A stretch of 41,599 nt of DNA from a virus. The stretch's first letter is position 1, and each line of letters begins with the position of its first letter. The DNA lies in IMG/VR virus record IMGVR_UViG_3300010885_059300, positions 1 to 41,599 of that record, one strand, 5' to 3'. The position numbers were made by a program, and so were the translations under genes. Positions 1 to 6,610 of this stretch are shown one piece after another. A model generated the notes under the pieces. The model worked only from the letters and a program-made list of their open reading frames with translations, was not told where the DNA came from and made no database searches.

Positions 1-207
1 CATCGCCTTGCTCATCGGAGCGTGGCCATACTGGACCTGGTTGAGGTAACCATACGAAACGCCAAGGTGCTTTGCAACCCAGCGTCGCTTGATGCCAGCC
101 TCGCGGATGATTTCCCAAACCTTAGCGGTCTGGCGTTTCTGCGCAAGACGGACAGTCTTGAATTGATCCCCGCTTTGCTTACTCAACTGGTGCCCCCTCT
201 GAAACAT
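1..207 (-). CDS. Helix-turn-helix DNA-binding protein (3' end outside window)
   Basis: Reading the complement from an ATG at 207 gives 69 codons without a stop to the window edge. The segment IKRRWVAKHLGVSYGYLNQV is a typical helix-turn-helix of the XRE/Cro type: an 'xxVAKxLGVS' first helix and turn, then a recognition helix. By family knowledge it should bind DNA, probably as a small phage regulator; its operator is unknown. The proposed start lies 29 bp inside the end of the upstream 82-residue gene, so the two would be translationally coupled. The ribosome binding site in front of this ATG is weak, so the exact start is uncertain. The HTH assignment rests on sequence pattern only. Confidence 0.72.
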   Translation of the reverse strand, partial: MFQRGHQLSKQSGDQFKTVRLAQKRQTAKVWEIIREAGIKRRWVAKHLGVSYGYLNQVQYGHAPMSKAM

Positions 208-427
208 TGCCGGTCTCAATCCATTGCTCGCCAACGCTTGAAATGCCCTCACAGATGGAAAGCCATTCGTCGTGGTCGTGAACATCTCGACCGCCAAGTG
301 ATTCCTTTGCCTGCTCAACCAATAGGCTGGCCAATTTGATTCGCTCATTTGGGTCAGCTGGGGCATCGGATGGAAGTACGCCAATTAGCGCACTTGCGCC
401 AAGAATATAGGCGTCAATGTAATCCAT
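179..427 (-). CDS. Hypothetical protein, 82 aa
   Basis: The ATG at 427 is preceded by a very good ribosome binding site (GGAAGGAG, about 5 nt spacing) and by a sigma70-like promoter at 467-496, which supports it as a real gene. The product is acidic and soluble-looking, with no signal peptide or membrane segment and no motif I recognise. It is the first gene after the promoter and overlaps the HTH gene downstream, so the two form an operon, perhaps regulatory. Function unknown. Confidence 0.7.
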   Translation of the reverse strand: MDYIDAYILGASALIGVLPSDAPADPNERIKLASLLVEQAKESLGGRDVHDHDEWLSICEGISSVGEQWIETGNVSEGAPVE

Positions 428-440
428 GCTTGCTCCTTCC

Positions 441-460
441 AGGTAGACTATTTCCTACCT
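441..460. promoter_or_regulatory. Inverted repeat at a transcription start (operator or 5' hairpin)
   Basis: The arms AGGTAG and CTACCT are separated by 8 nt. The dyad begins about 7 nt downstream of the -10 box at 467-472, so it covers roughly +1 to +20 of the minus-strand transcript, just before the ribosome binding site of the 82-residue gene. It could be an operator, possibly for the HTH protein encoded in the same operon, or a 5' mRNA stem. The position is seen; the role is inferred. Confidence 0.45.
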
Positions 461-466
461 GACGCA

Positions 467-496
467 ATTGTATCATACCGCCAAGGGGCGGGTCAA
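467..496 (-). promoter_or_regulatory. Sigma70-like promoter for the 82-aa/HTH operon
   Basis: On the minus strand a TTGACC -35 (496-491) and a TACAAT -10 (472-467) are separated by 18 nt. Each matches consensus at 5 of 6 positions. It overlaps the stop codon of the upstream 75-residue gene and faces the 82-residue gene. This is the clearest promoter in the window. A GC-rich dyad (CCGCC/GGCGG, 478-491) sits in the spacer. Confidence 0.72.
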
Positions 497-720
497 TCGC
501 GCTTTTCGGTCTCCATATTGCGAATAGAGTCAATAGACTTTTTGTTCTCTAGGCACTTGACATGATACCTCTTGTCGTTTACTTCAACCATAGTGCCAAG
601 GTGCCCAAAGTAGGCGGTCTTTGAAGCGGAACCGTCGCGCTTGTTTAGACACTCATGGAGGTCGCACGTAAGTTGGCCCATAAAGCCAACCTTGTCATAC
701 CAGCGGTTTCTAGATTCCAT
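493..720 (-). CDS. Hypothetical small Cys/His protein, 75 aa
   Basis: The start at 720 is chosen because GGAG lies 7 nt upstream of this ATG and it overlaps the end of the HNH gene by only 11 bp. A longer reading from 810 would lie deep inside the HNH gene. The product begins MESRNRWYDKVGF, carries CDLHEC and later YHVKCLENK, and ends in a charged tail. Two Cys/His clusters suggest a small metal-binding fold, but no family is recognised. It is the last gene before the promoter at 467-496. Confidence 0.6.
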   Translation of the reverse strand: MESRNRWYDKVGFMGQLTCDLHECLNKRDGSASKTAYFGHLGTMVEVNDKRYHVKCLENKKSIDSIRNMETEKRD

Positions 721-1006
721 AAAATTGCTCCAAGTATTCGTTGAGGGCGGCGCGCCAGCGGCGGCTTGACTCAGTTTTGATTCGATGATGGTAGCCGCAT
801 AGTAACACAATGTTTTCCTCTATCGAGGGTCCTCGTTTACCAAAGCCGGAACTGTTTACATGGTCGAGCTCAATGACAACCGAGCGCCCCGGGCCCCACT
901 GGCTACCGCACTCGCCCTCCATGCCAACAGAAGGGCCGACGCAATGCTGGTCTCTCAGCTTAACGGCGGCATGCACCTCCGGGGTGACAGGGTCTTTATG
1001 CGCCAC
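710..1006 (-). CDS. HNH endonuclease, 98 aa
   Basis: The product has the HNH (beta-beta-alpha metal) nuclease layout: Cys22 and Cys33 of a zinc site, ELDHVN around residues 46-51 with the general-base histidine H49, ENIVLLC with N65 and C70, and YHHRIK with H73/H74. Single-domain HNH proteins of this size in phages often help genome packaging next to terminase, or are free-standing nicking enzymes; which applies here is not shown. A GTG at 1006 is chosen as start. A TTG at 1072 in the same frame would add a Lys/Arg-rich extension, but that stretch is coding in another frame for the 48-residue gene. The gene overlaps its neighbours on both sides, as expected for a tight operon. Confidence 0.85.
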   Translation of the reverse strand: MAHKDPVTPEVHAAVKLRDQHCVGPSVGMEGECGSQWGPGRSVVIELDHVNSSGFGKRGPSIEENIVLLCGYHHRIKTESSRRWRAALNEYLEQFYGI

Positions 1007-1142
1007 GCTTTTTCTTCTTGGCCTTCTTGGCTGGCTCCTCTTCGGGCTCAGCCCTCTTTGCTGGCTTGGCAACTCCCTCAGTGCGCAAGGCGCGACAGGG
1101 AAGGCAGAAGCAAGTTGCTGGGTGATAGAACTTGTCGCTCAT
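996..1142 (-). CDS. Small Cys-motif, Lys-rich protein, 48 aa
   Basis: The ATG at 1142 overlaps the stop of the upstream glycosyltransferase gene in an ATGA, the classic sign of translational coupling, and the frame stays open for 48 codons. The product has a CFCLPC motif (Cys 11, 13, 16) near its start and a tail alternating Glu/Pro/Ala with Lys (PAKKAKKKKRGA), like a basic nucleic-acid-binding tail. Similar little genes are easily missed. Function unknown; a zinc-binding nub with a disordered basic tail is a reasonable description. Confidence 0.6.
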   Translation of the reverse strand: MSDKFYHPATCFCLPCRALRTEGVAKPAKRAEPEEEPAKKAKKKKRGA

Positions 1143-1906
1143 ACGCGGAAGTTTGGGTCAAAGACAATACGCTTGCCGTTGCACCTCATTTGCTCATGGA
1201 GGCCGACATGCTCGCACACTTTTCGGCCAAGCAGGTCAGCAGTTTCGTATTTCAATGGTTCCTCAAAGGCGTCTGCGCGATACAGAGCGGCGGCGTTAAA
1301 TGCCGACCAAACCTCCATTGGCTTTTCAACGGTTGGCATAAAATCTTTCCACCGCTCAATTGCCTGATACTCTGCCTCTTTTTTTTCCATCCCAGATTCA
1401 TTTACAAGTTTGTAGTATTGATCCCAGCAATCATATTCAAGAATCTCGGGAATCCGCAGCGCGTAAATGTCGTAATACCCACCATAGCCATTTGCGGTTA
1501 CCACGTCACATTCAGTGAGCGTGTTCATTGCTGAAACAAATGATTTGGCTTCAAGCGGTCGCGCAAAGACTTCGTCCATGTCTACATTAAGAACCATTTT
1601 TGCTGACTTTAAATCTACCCTAGACAAGGCAACGTTTCGGGCGTAGCAAATCCGGTCTACTCGGTCGGGAATGAACGCGGCGACTCCTTCTTCTACGCAA
1701 AAAGTTACGTTGGTTTTTGGCGCGGACCAATCTTGCAAAAGCAATCTGGTGTTGTCCTCAGAGTCGTTTTCGTAAAGGCTAAAATGGATATTGGGATAGA
1801 TTTTAGCAAGCCGGTCAAAGTTGGCAAGGACTGCAGGCAGGTGCTTCTCAACGTTTCTCGCAACGCCAGTAACCCACAGTTCATCCTGAAATGAAAGTGG
1901 CTGCAC
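1139..1906 (-). CDS. GT-A type glycosyltransferase, 255 aa
   Basis: The product resembles sugar-nucleotide transferases of the GT-A fold, closest in pattern to the CAP59/GT69 mannosyltransferase group. WVTGVARNVEKHLP at residues 11-24 is the first strand and nucleotide site, YENDSEDNT at 45-53 follows, and NVDMDEVF at 107-114 supplies the metal-binding DxD. It probably acts in the host cytoplasm on a cell-surface glycan, a virion protein or modified DNA; the acceptor cannot be told. The frame extends back to 2059 inside the portal gene, so a GTG at 1906, three codons past the portal stop, is taken as start, with only a weak purine-rich ribosome binding site. It is coupled by ATGA to the 48-residue gene downstream. 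Confidence 0.75.
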   Translation of the reverse strand: MQPLSFQDELWVTGVARNVEKHLPAVLANFDRLAKIYPNIHFSLYENDSEDNTRLLLQDWSAPKTNVTFCVEEGVAAFIPDRVDRICYARNVALSRVDLKSAKMVLNVDMDEVFARPLEAKSFVSAMNTLTECDVVTANGYGGYYDIYALRIPEILEYDCWDQYYKLVNESGMEKKEAEYQAIERWKDFMPTVEKPMEVWSAFNAAALYRADAFEEPLKYETADLLGRKVCEHVGLHEQMRCNGKRIVFDPNFRV

Positions 1907-1907
1907 G

Positions 1908-4034
1908 TTACTTGTCTTTATCTTGACGCGATACTTTTGTGGACCAGGACCTTCCAGCGTCTCCGCCCCACAGTGCCCAGGCAATACGTCCGTTGCTTGG
2001 GAATCCCTCTGAACCAGGAGCCCAGCCCTTACCCTTCTTATCAACTGCGTGACGGGCAAAATAGGCGCTCATCTTTCGGATTCGTGCAATCGTCAATCGG
2101 TTTCCAATAATCATTCTTGCGGTAGCCTGACCTGGGCCAATCCCGCCGCGACCAAACTCTTCTCGCCACTTCAGGCCCTTGCGGGCCTCGGCCTTAGCGC
2201 CAGCAGGGGCAACTGTGCTTGCGCCTTCCTTCTGGGCCTCAATCGGGTCATTCGCAATGTTTACCGCAACAAACGATGCGCCAATCTTCCTGTACTCATC
2301 GGCAAGTTCGTCAGTCTTTTCAATAATTTCCAACTCGCCATCGCGCAATAGCTTACTTGCCGCGTACAGGCGGAATCGGTTTTCTGTTCCCTCCGGCCAG
2401 GTGTTAATAATCAAATCGTCATATTGAATGTTATCCTGGGTAAGCCAATCGGCAATTTCCTCTTTGTCGTTCTTAAAGCCAACAACAATGGCGATGCGAC
2501 GGCCTAGCTCCTTAGCTTCGGCAATAGCCTCGGCTACCTTTGGTCGGAGTTCCCAGTCCTCGTCATACAGGGCTTCAATGCCAATCATTAAACCAAGCAG
2601 CGCTTTGCTAGTTTGCTGTTGTGGGTTCATGGTTTCGCCCTGATTTGGCTCTTCTCCTGGGTTGTCTGGCCCGCCTTGTGCTGGTGCCGCGCCGCCCTCA
2701 TCGCCATCTGGTCCGGTGTGCTCTGGCGTGGCCCCAAGCGCACTGTCAAGGTATTCCGAGTAGCGCGAAAGCGGGATATACCCCTTCGGTGAAGGGATAA
2801 AGATGTCGTCTCCCACGGGCCCAATCCCTTCGTGCCCGCGCTCCTGCAGTGCCTCATTGAGCTTCAGCCATGGCAGGCCGGAGAGGGCAGACTTGTAGTA
2901 AGCAGCCATCGCGCCTTGGCTCTCTCGGCCAACCTCAGTGTAAACAAAGCGAAGGTTCTTATCGTAACGCCAGATAATTTCCCGCGTCATGTATTCAGCA
3001 ATTAGGTCGAGTAGCGGGGCAATGCCAACGTCCTGGGTAAATGCGGCGCCGACATCTGCACTTGCGCGGTTTACGTCCATAGTGATGCCAATGTCTTGTG
3101 GCTGAACGGCAAACACGGCGCAGATCTTTCGCGCCAGATAAATTTGCCACTCCATAAACTGCATGTCTCGGTTTGAGGAGGCGAGCGGAATCCATTGCAC
3201 GCCCTTGCCGCCGCCAGTAATAGCAATCTGGCTTCTGCCGGAAATCTCTGTATCCCAGTATGCCTTAAAGGCGTCTACCTGGTCTGCGCGAATACCTTCT
3301 CCAAGATGCAGTACGCCGGGAGGCGCTGCCGCAGACACGGCCTTTGCGTTATAGGCAGCAGCGGTAAGGTCGGCCTCAATAGTGTCGGCTAGGACTTCAA
3401 GTGGCGACAAGCCGATAGGCGAATACGTAACCGGGTTTGAGATAAAGCAAATTAGCTCATGGTTTTTGAACTTACGAGCGATTCTGCCGGTGTCGTCAAT
3501 CTCGTAGTAGCGGGGGTCGACGTCGTTTTCTCCGGTCCACTCATTATTGAAGGCAATTGAGCCACCGTCCTTCGCAATAAGTTCTGCGACCGGCTTTGCG
3601 CTTTCAATGCCGATTGCGCCTCCGCGCGACTGAATAACTTCAATAGCACCCTGGTCAAGAACGAGGATATCCTCAACGACGGGCTCAATGAGTGAGCGCC
3701 ACGAATCCATTCGTCGGTTTGGTGCGCGCAGCAACTCTTTAATTTGATTGATTTTGCGGGTTGTTCCCCTAATCTCTTCCCCATCAAGAGAAACAATGTC
3801 CCACTTTGCGCGGCTCACCTGGGTCCGGCGCAAGTTAATTGCAGCGCGAATCCACGGGTTGCTTCGGGACCACTTGCGCAACTGCTGCACACTGCGGCGA
3901 GTCATTTGAACAGAGCCGACCCCTCGGGCGTATGGTCCAATGTCGTAATCGGGCACAATGGCGCTACCGCCAGCTTTTAGGCTAGTGTCTCCGCCGCCAA
4001 AAATTCGCTGGAAAAGTGATTGGTTCTCTGCCAT
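1908..4034 (-). CDS. Phage portal protein with two extra C-terminal domains, 708 aa
   Basis: Residues 1-430 follow the HK97/SPP1 portal pattern: WIRAAINLRRTQVSRAKWD early, VVEDILVLDQGAIEV at 119-133, LSPLEVLADTIEADL at 209-223, and the QIYLARKICAVFAVQPQDIG helix at 297-316. The dodecameric portal sits at one capsid vertex, acts as the DNA channel and docks terminase and connector. A Gly/Pro/Glu-rich linker (436-468) leads to residues 478-592. These look like a HAD-fold domain without its DxD nucleophile (RIAIVVGF, IADWLTQDNIQYDDLII, ADEYRKIGASFVAV). Residues 618-697 (GLKWREEFGRGG, YFARHAV, RIAWALWGGDAG) form a conserved domain that I recall from other phage head proteins. The gene lies opposite to the other head genes. 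GGGGG upstream of the ATG supports the start. Confidence 0.9.
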   Translation of the reverse strand: MAENQSLFQRIFGGGDTSLKAGGSAIVPDYDIGPYARGVGSVQMTRRSVQQLRKWSRSNPWIRAAINLRRTQVSRAKWDIVSLDGEEIRGTTRKINQIKELLRAPNRRMDSWRSLIEPVVEDILVLDQGAIEVIQSRGGAIGIESAKPVAELIAKDGGSIAFNNEWTGENDVDPRYYEIDDTGRIARKFKNHELICFISNPVTYSPIGLSPLEVLADTIEADLTAAAYNAKAVSAAAPPGVLHLGEGIRADQVDAFKAYWDTEISGRSQIAITGGGKGVQWIPLASSNRDMQFMEWQIYLARKICAVFAVQPQDIGITMDVNRASADVGAAFTQDVGIAPLLDLIAEYMTREIIWRYDKNLRFVYTEVGRESQGAMAAYYKSALSGLPWLKLNEALQERGHEGIGPVGDDIFIPSPKGYIPLSRYSEYLDSALGATPEHTGPDGDEGGAAPAQGGPDNPGEEPNQGETMNPQQQTSKALLGLMIGIEALYDEDWELRPKVAEAIAEAKELGRRIAIVVGFKNDKEEIADWLTQDNIQYDDLIINTWPEGTENRFRLYAASKLLRDGELEIIEKTDELADEYRKIGASFVAVNIANDPIEAQKEGASTVAPAGAKAEARKGLKWREEFGRGGIGPGQATARMIIGNRLTIARIRKMSAYFARHAVDKKGKGWAPGSEGFPSNGRIAWALWGGDAGRSWSTKVSRQDKDK

Positions 4035-4038
4035 CTAG

Positions 4039-4266
4039 CTATCTACCCCCACGCGCCGAACGCCGTAGCGCCGAGCGGAATATGTTGTTGGACATCTTCT
4101 GATTGACGTATTCCTGCATTTCTGCTCTGGTGCAGGATACCACTCTTCTGTTGTTTCTGAATGTAACTGTGCGATCTGCCATGTAAGGACTCCACCATAC
4201 AGGAACTACGCAGGTAATATCAACAAACTCAACCTCTACTGTTGAGGATACGTCAGGCGTCGACAT
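4039..4266 (-). CDS. Hypothetical protein, 75 aa
   Basis: This frame lies between the zinc-ribbon gene, which it overlaps by 14 bp, and the portal gene, from which it is 4 bp away. The product has a hydrophobic aromatic centre (VVPVWWSPYMADRTVTF) and a basic C-terminus (RSALRRSARGGR). There is no signal peptide or recognised domain. The ribosome binding site is poor, so expression probably depends on coupling to the gene before it. Function unknown. Confidence 0.55.
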   Translation of the reverse strand: MSTPDVSSTVEVEFVDITCVVPVWWSPYMADRTVTFRNNRRVVSCTRAEMQEYVNQKMSNNIFRSALRRSARGGR

Positions 4267-4693
4267 CGTCTAGGGTGGTTAGCGCCCACTTTTTTGCCTC
4301 TTCTTCGGCCTCCTCAATGGACGGAAGACTGGCCAGGTCCTCTATTTCCTGTTTATCCATAATCTCTGACAAGCGCTGATGGTACTTTCGCATCTGCGGG
4401 ACGCTCATTCTCATCTTTGCGTGGTGCTTATAGCAATCTGGGCAAACCATATAGCGCTTTTGACCCTTTGCCCGGGGAACCATCGGCTCCGGGACCAACT
4501 GGTTGTCTAGGTGGTCTGGCCCTATAAGGATAAGGCAGGAAGCGCACTTAAGGTGAGCCTTGCGCTGCTTGTCATATGAGTCAAGGACTGGTTGGATTTG
4601 GCGCTGGAGGCGCAACAGGGCATTCGAGAGCTCTTGGATCTCAGCCCCCGACTCTTTTATCTGCCGGCAAAGTTTACAGACGTCGTCTTTCAT
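4253..4693 (-). CDS. Zinc-ribbon-like protein, 146 aa
   Basis: Three CxxC pairs are visible (C6/C9, C50/C53, C84/C87). The last two pairs, about 30 residues apart with RYMVCPDCYKHH at the second, have the layout of a zinc ribbon. Between the first two pairs lies a predicted helix or coiled coil (residues 12-45), and the C-terminus is acidic and helical. It is the first gene of the leftward portal operon; a role in packaging, transcription or head assembly is possible but unproven. The frame is open back to 4762; the ATG at 4693 is preferred because the protein pattern starts there and a -10-like box ends only 12 nt upstream, implying a very short or absent leader. Confidence 0.68.
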   Translation of the reverse strand: MKDDVCKLCRQIKESGAEIQELSNALLRLQRQIQPVLDSYDKQRKAHLKCASCLILIGPDHLDNQLVPEPMVPRAKGQKRYMVCPDCYKHHAKMRMSVPQMRKYHQRLSEIMDKQEIEDLASLPSIEEAEEEAKKWALTTLDDVDA

Positions 4694-4705
4694 TGCACAT
4701 ATGCT

Positions 4706-4711
4706 ATCATA
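4706..4711 (-). promoter_or_regulatory. -10-like box for the leftward portal operon
   Basis: TATGAT on the minus strand lies 12 nt before the ATG at 4693, within the divergent intergenic region. No good -35 is seen at the right distance. If it is used, transcription would begin about 5 nt from the ATG and give a nearly leaderless mRNA, which would fit the lack of a Shine-Dalgarno there. Confidence 0.35.
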
Positions 4712-4778
4712 CGTCAATACGCGATGACACCTGACACGCAAATATGCGTAGAAATGCCACACATAGATTTGTAGTGGC

Positions 4779-4808
4779 TTGTAGGGCAGGATAAAGCACG
4801 CGTATTAT
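4779..4808 (+). promoter_or_regulatory. Promoter for the rightward head operon
   Basis: TTGTAG (4779-4784) and TATTAT (4803-4808) are separated by 18 nt. The -10 matches consensus at 5 of 6 positions. It sits 42 nt upstream of the protease-Dps-scaffold gene in the 156-bp divergent region and is followed by the palindrome at 4819-4834. Confidence 0.55.
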
Positions 4809-4818
4809 CTAGCGCAAG

Positions 4819-4834
4819 GGGCCGTGCACGGCCC
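4819..4834. promoter_or_regulatory. Perfect 16-bp palindrome before the head operon
   Basis: GGGCCGTGCACGGCCC is a perfect dyad with no spacer, starting 11 nt after the -10 box and ending 6 nt before the GGGGG ribosome binding site of the gene at 4850. It has the shape of a repressor or activator operator. As RNA it could form only a loop-strained stem, so an operator is more likely. The factor that binds it is unknown. Confidence 0.5.
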
Positions 4835-4849
4835 ATGCAAGGGGGATAA

Positions 4850-6604
4850 ATGTCCGACTTTAAGATTTACACGAATGCCCTTAAGGCCTTTGAGGCCGAT
4901 AATGGCGACCGTTATGTAACGGGCACCACTTCTTCAACGATTCGAGACCTCCATGGTGACGAGATGACGCTCGCCGCCTTGAAGAGCATGGAGGCAACCG
5001 CCAAGCAAAACATGACAATCTGGCTCAACCATGAGTACCAGGTTCCCGACGATCTGTTTGGTTCGGTCAAGGATGCACGCATTGTTAAGCGCATTGATGC
5101 ATCCGGGCAGGAAGTTTTTGACCTTGACGTCGACATCTCCGTCGTTTCCGAGGACGAAAACCCAGAGGCCATTCGCGCATACCGCGCAATCAAGCGCGGC
5201 GTTAAGCTTGGCCTTTCAATCGGCGCGCGGGTAGACCGCGTCAGCAAAAAGGTAGACAAGGCCACCGGAGAAGAGACATACGTTATTGACAGTGTCAAGT
5301 TGATGGAAGCCTCAGTTGTTGGCATTCCGGCAAACCAGCGTTCATATCTGCAGAATGCCGTCAAGAGCCTCCGTGGCGCCTCCCGGGCGGAAATGGATGA
5401 GCTTGTTGCTAAGGCTGTTGAGGTTGAAGGCCAGGCTGGGGCCGATAAGGCTCCGCTGACTGGCGCCTTGTATACATTGCTTGCTGAGGCTACGGCCTTC
5501 TACCTAAAGGCGCACGGCGCCCATTGGAACGTTGTTGGCGAAGAGTTTGCCCAATATCACGACCTCTTTGAGGAAATCTATGAAGACGTTCACGAATCAC
5601 TTGACCCAATTGCGGAAAACCTTCGCAAGCTAAACTCCGCGGCTCCTTTTGAGTTGAGGGATTTGGCGCGAATGACCAACGAAGCTCCTCAGGCGGAGGG
5701 CTACGAAGCGGAAGCCCTTGCCTCTAACCTTTATGCTGCCAACGAATCGTTGCTGGAAAACATCATGGTTGCCTTTGGGGCTGCTACGGATGCCAACCAG
5801 CAGGGGATCGCTAATTTCCTGGCCGAGCGTCAGGACATGCACCAGAAGTGGTCATGGCAGCTCCGGGCTTCTCTTGCTGAGGAGCCAGGTGAGGCTGAAG
5901 AGTCAAGCGAGGCAGAAGTACTGTCCTCTGCAATGAAGCAAAACAAAAGCCCACAGGGCAAATCATTGGAGGTAAAGAGCGTGGAAAACGAAAACGAGAT
6001 TATTGTTGACGAGGCCGTAGTGCCAGCAGCAGAAGTCGCCCCAGAGGCGCCAGTAGAGGCTCCGGCTGAAGAGCCGGCCGTAGACGCACCAGCAGAAGAG
6101 CCTGCAGCAGAGGACGAGCCTGCGCACGTTGTGGCCCTAGAGGCCCTTGGCGCAGAACTAGTCAAGGATGTTGATGGCGAGTCAGTTGCCGATGCCGTTG
6201 AAGCCCCCGCCGTCGCGCCCGAAGCGGAAGAGGTCGTTGAGCCCGTTGAGGTTCCGGCTGAAGCCGCCATTGAAACAGCAGGAGAGCCAATTGAGGCTGC
6301 TCCTGGTGGTCAGACCGCCGATACAGCAGCGATTGCCGAGGTCGCGGAAATTGCCAAGTCTGCACTAGATGCAGCCCTAGCCGCACAGGCTGAGGTAAAC
6401 GCCTTGAAGAAGAGCGTTGCCGAAGTCATTGCTGCGAAGGCCAAGGTCGAGTTGGAGTTGGAAAAGACATTGGACCTGGTCGGTCGATTGATTGACGTCC
6501 CCGTTGGTCATGTGCCGGCCTTTAAGCGTGCCACGGGAGAGATGGCGACATCTGCCCCTTGGCTAAGCCCATACATCCAGCGTGTGCTGGAGACTCAGGA
6601 GTAA
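4850..6604 (+). CDS. Prohead protease - Dps/ferritin-like - scaffold fusion, 584 aa
   Basis: Three modules are visible. Residues 1-170 are an S78/HK97 gp4-type prohead protease with the likely triad H61 (LNHEYQ), S123 (GLSIGA) and E153 (MEASVVGIPAN); it should cleave head proteins during capsid maturation. Residues about 203-343 are a Dps-type four-helix ferritin-like domain. H225 (AHWNVVG), H237 (QYHDLFEEIY), D252 and E256 (LDPIAEN) have spacings of 12, 15 and 4, the same as the E. coli Dps ferroxidase residues H51, H63, D78 and E82. Residues about 344-490 are Glu/Pro/Ala-rich and disordered. Residues 492-550 are a coiled coil followed by a C-terminal tail, as in scaffold or delta domains. 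The ATG has a GGGGG ribosome binding site, and the capsid gene follows directly. The protease and scaffold parts are the normal context; the Dps insert is unusual. Confidence 0.92.
   Translation: MSDFKIYTNALKAFEADNGDRYVTGTTSSTIRDLHGDEMTLAALKSMEATAKQNMTIWLNHEYQVPDDLFGSVKDARIVKRIDASGQEVFDLDVDISVVSEDENPEAIRAYRAIKRGVKLGLSIGARVDRVSKKVDKATGEETYVIDSVKLMEASVVGIPANQRSYLQNAVKSLRGASRAEMDELVAKAVEVEGQAGADKAPLTGALYTLLAEATAFYLKAHGAHWNVVGEEFAQYHDLFEEIYEDVHESLDPIAENLRKLNSAAPFELRDLARMTNEAPQAEGYEAEALASNLYAANESLLENIMVAFGAATDANQQGIANFLAERQDMHQKWSWQLRASLAEEPGEAEESSEAEVLSSAMKQNKSPQGKSLEVKSVENENEIIVDEAVVPAAEVAPEAPVEAPAEEPAVDAPAEEPAAEDEPAHVVALEALGAELVKDVDGESVADAVEAPAVAPEAEEVVEPVEVPAEAAIETAGEPIEAAPGGQTADTAAIAEVAEIAKSALDAALAAQAEVNALKKSVAEVIAAKAKVELELEKTLDLVGRLIDVPVGHVPAFKRATGEMATSAPWLSPYIQRVLETQE
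5981..6604 (+). CDS. Internal in-frame scaffold protein, 207 aa (nested)
   Basis: Codon 378 of the fusion gene is GTG, preceded by a perfect GGAGGT at 5968-5973 with 7 nt spacing. Initiation there would make the acidic Glu/Pro/Ala-rich region and C-terminal coiled coil alone, without protease or Dps. Lambda uses the same design, where scaffold Nu3 is an in-frame internal product of protease gene C. The start lies after the end of the Dps domain, at a sensible module boundary. The ribosome binding site and frame are seen; expression is inferred. Confidence 0.62.
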   Translation: MENENEIIVDEAVVPAAEVAPEAPVEAPAEEPAVDAPAEEPAAEDEPAHVVALEALGAELVKDVDGESVADAVEAPAVAPEAEEVVEPVEVPAEAAIETAGEPIEAAPGGQTADTAAIAEVAEIAKSALDAALAAQAEVNALKKSVAEVIAAKAKVELELEKTLDLVGRLIDVPVGHVPAFKRATGEMATSAPWLSPYIQRVLETQE

Positions 6605-6610
6605 TAAATC

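Noticed and set aside
1007-1072. TTG start that would lengthen the HNH protein
   Set aside because: The ribosome binding site directly touches the TTG, and the extension is explained by the Lys-rich tail of the 48-residue gene in another frame.
810-1534. Two plus-strand open frames of 185 and 224 codons
   Set aside because: They lie opposite the HNH, 48-residue and glycosyltransferase genes, have no ribosome binding site, and encode sequences without domain-like pattern.
1907-2059. N-terminal extension of the glycosyltransferase frame
   Set aside because: It lies within the portal gene's conserved C-terminal domain and does not look like part of a GT-A fold; the GTG at 1906 is preferred.
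4912-5364. Minus-strand frame of 150 codons
   Set aside because: It is the mirror of the prohead protease and has no protein-like features of its own.
5830-6386. Minus-strand Ser/Ala/Thr-rich frames
   Set aside because: These are low-complexity shadows of the Glu/Pro/Ala-rich scaffold region.
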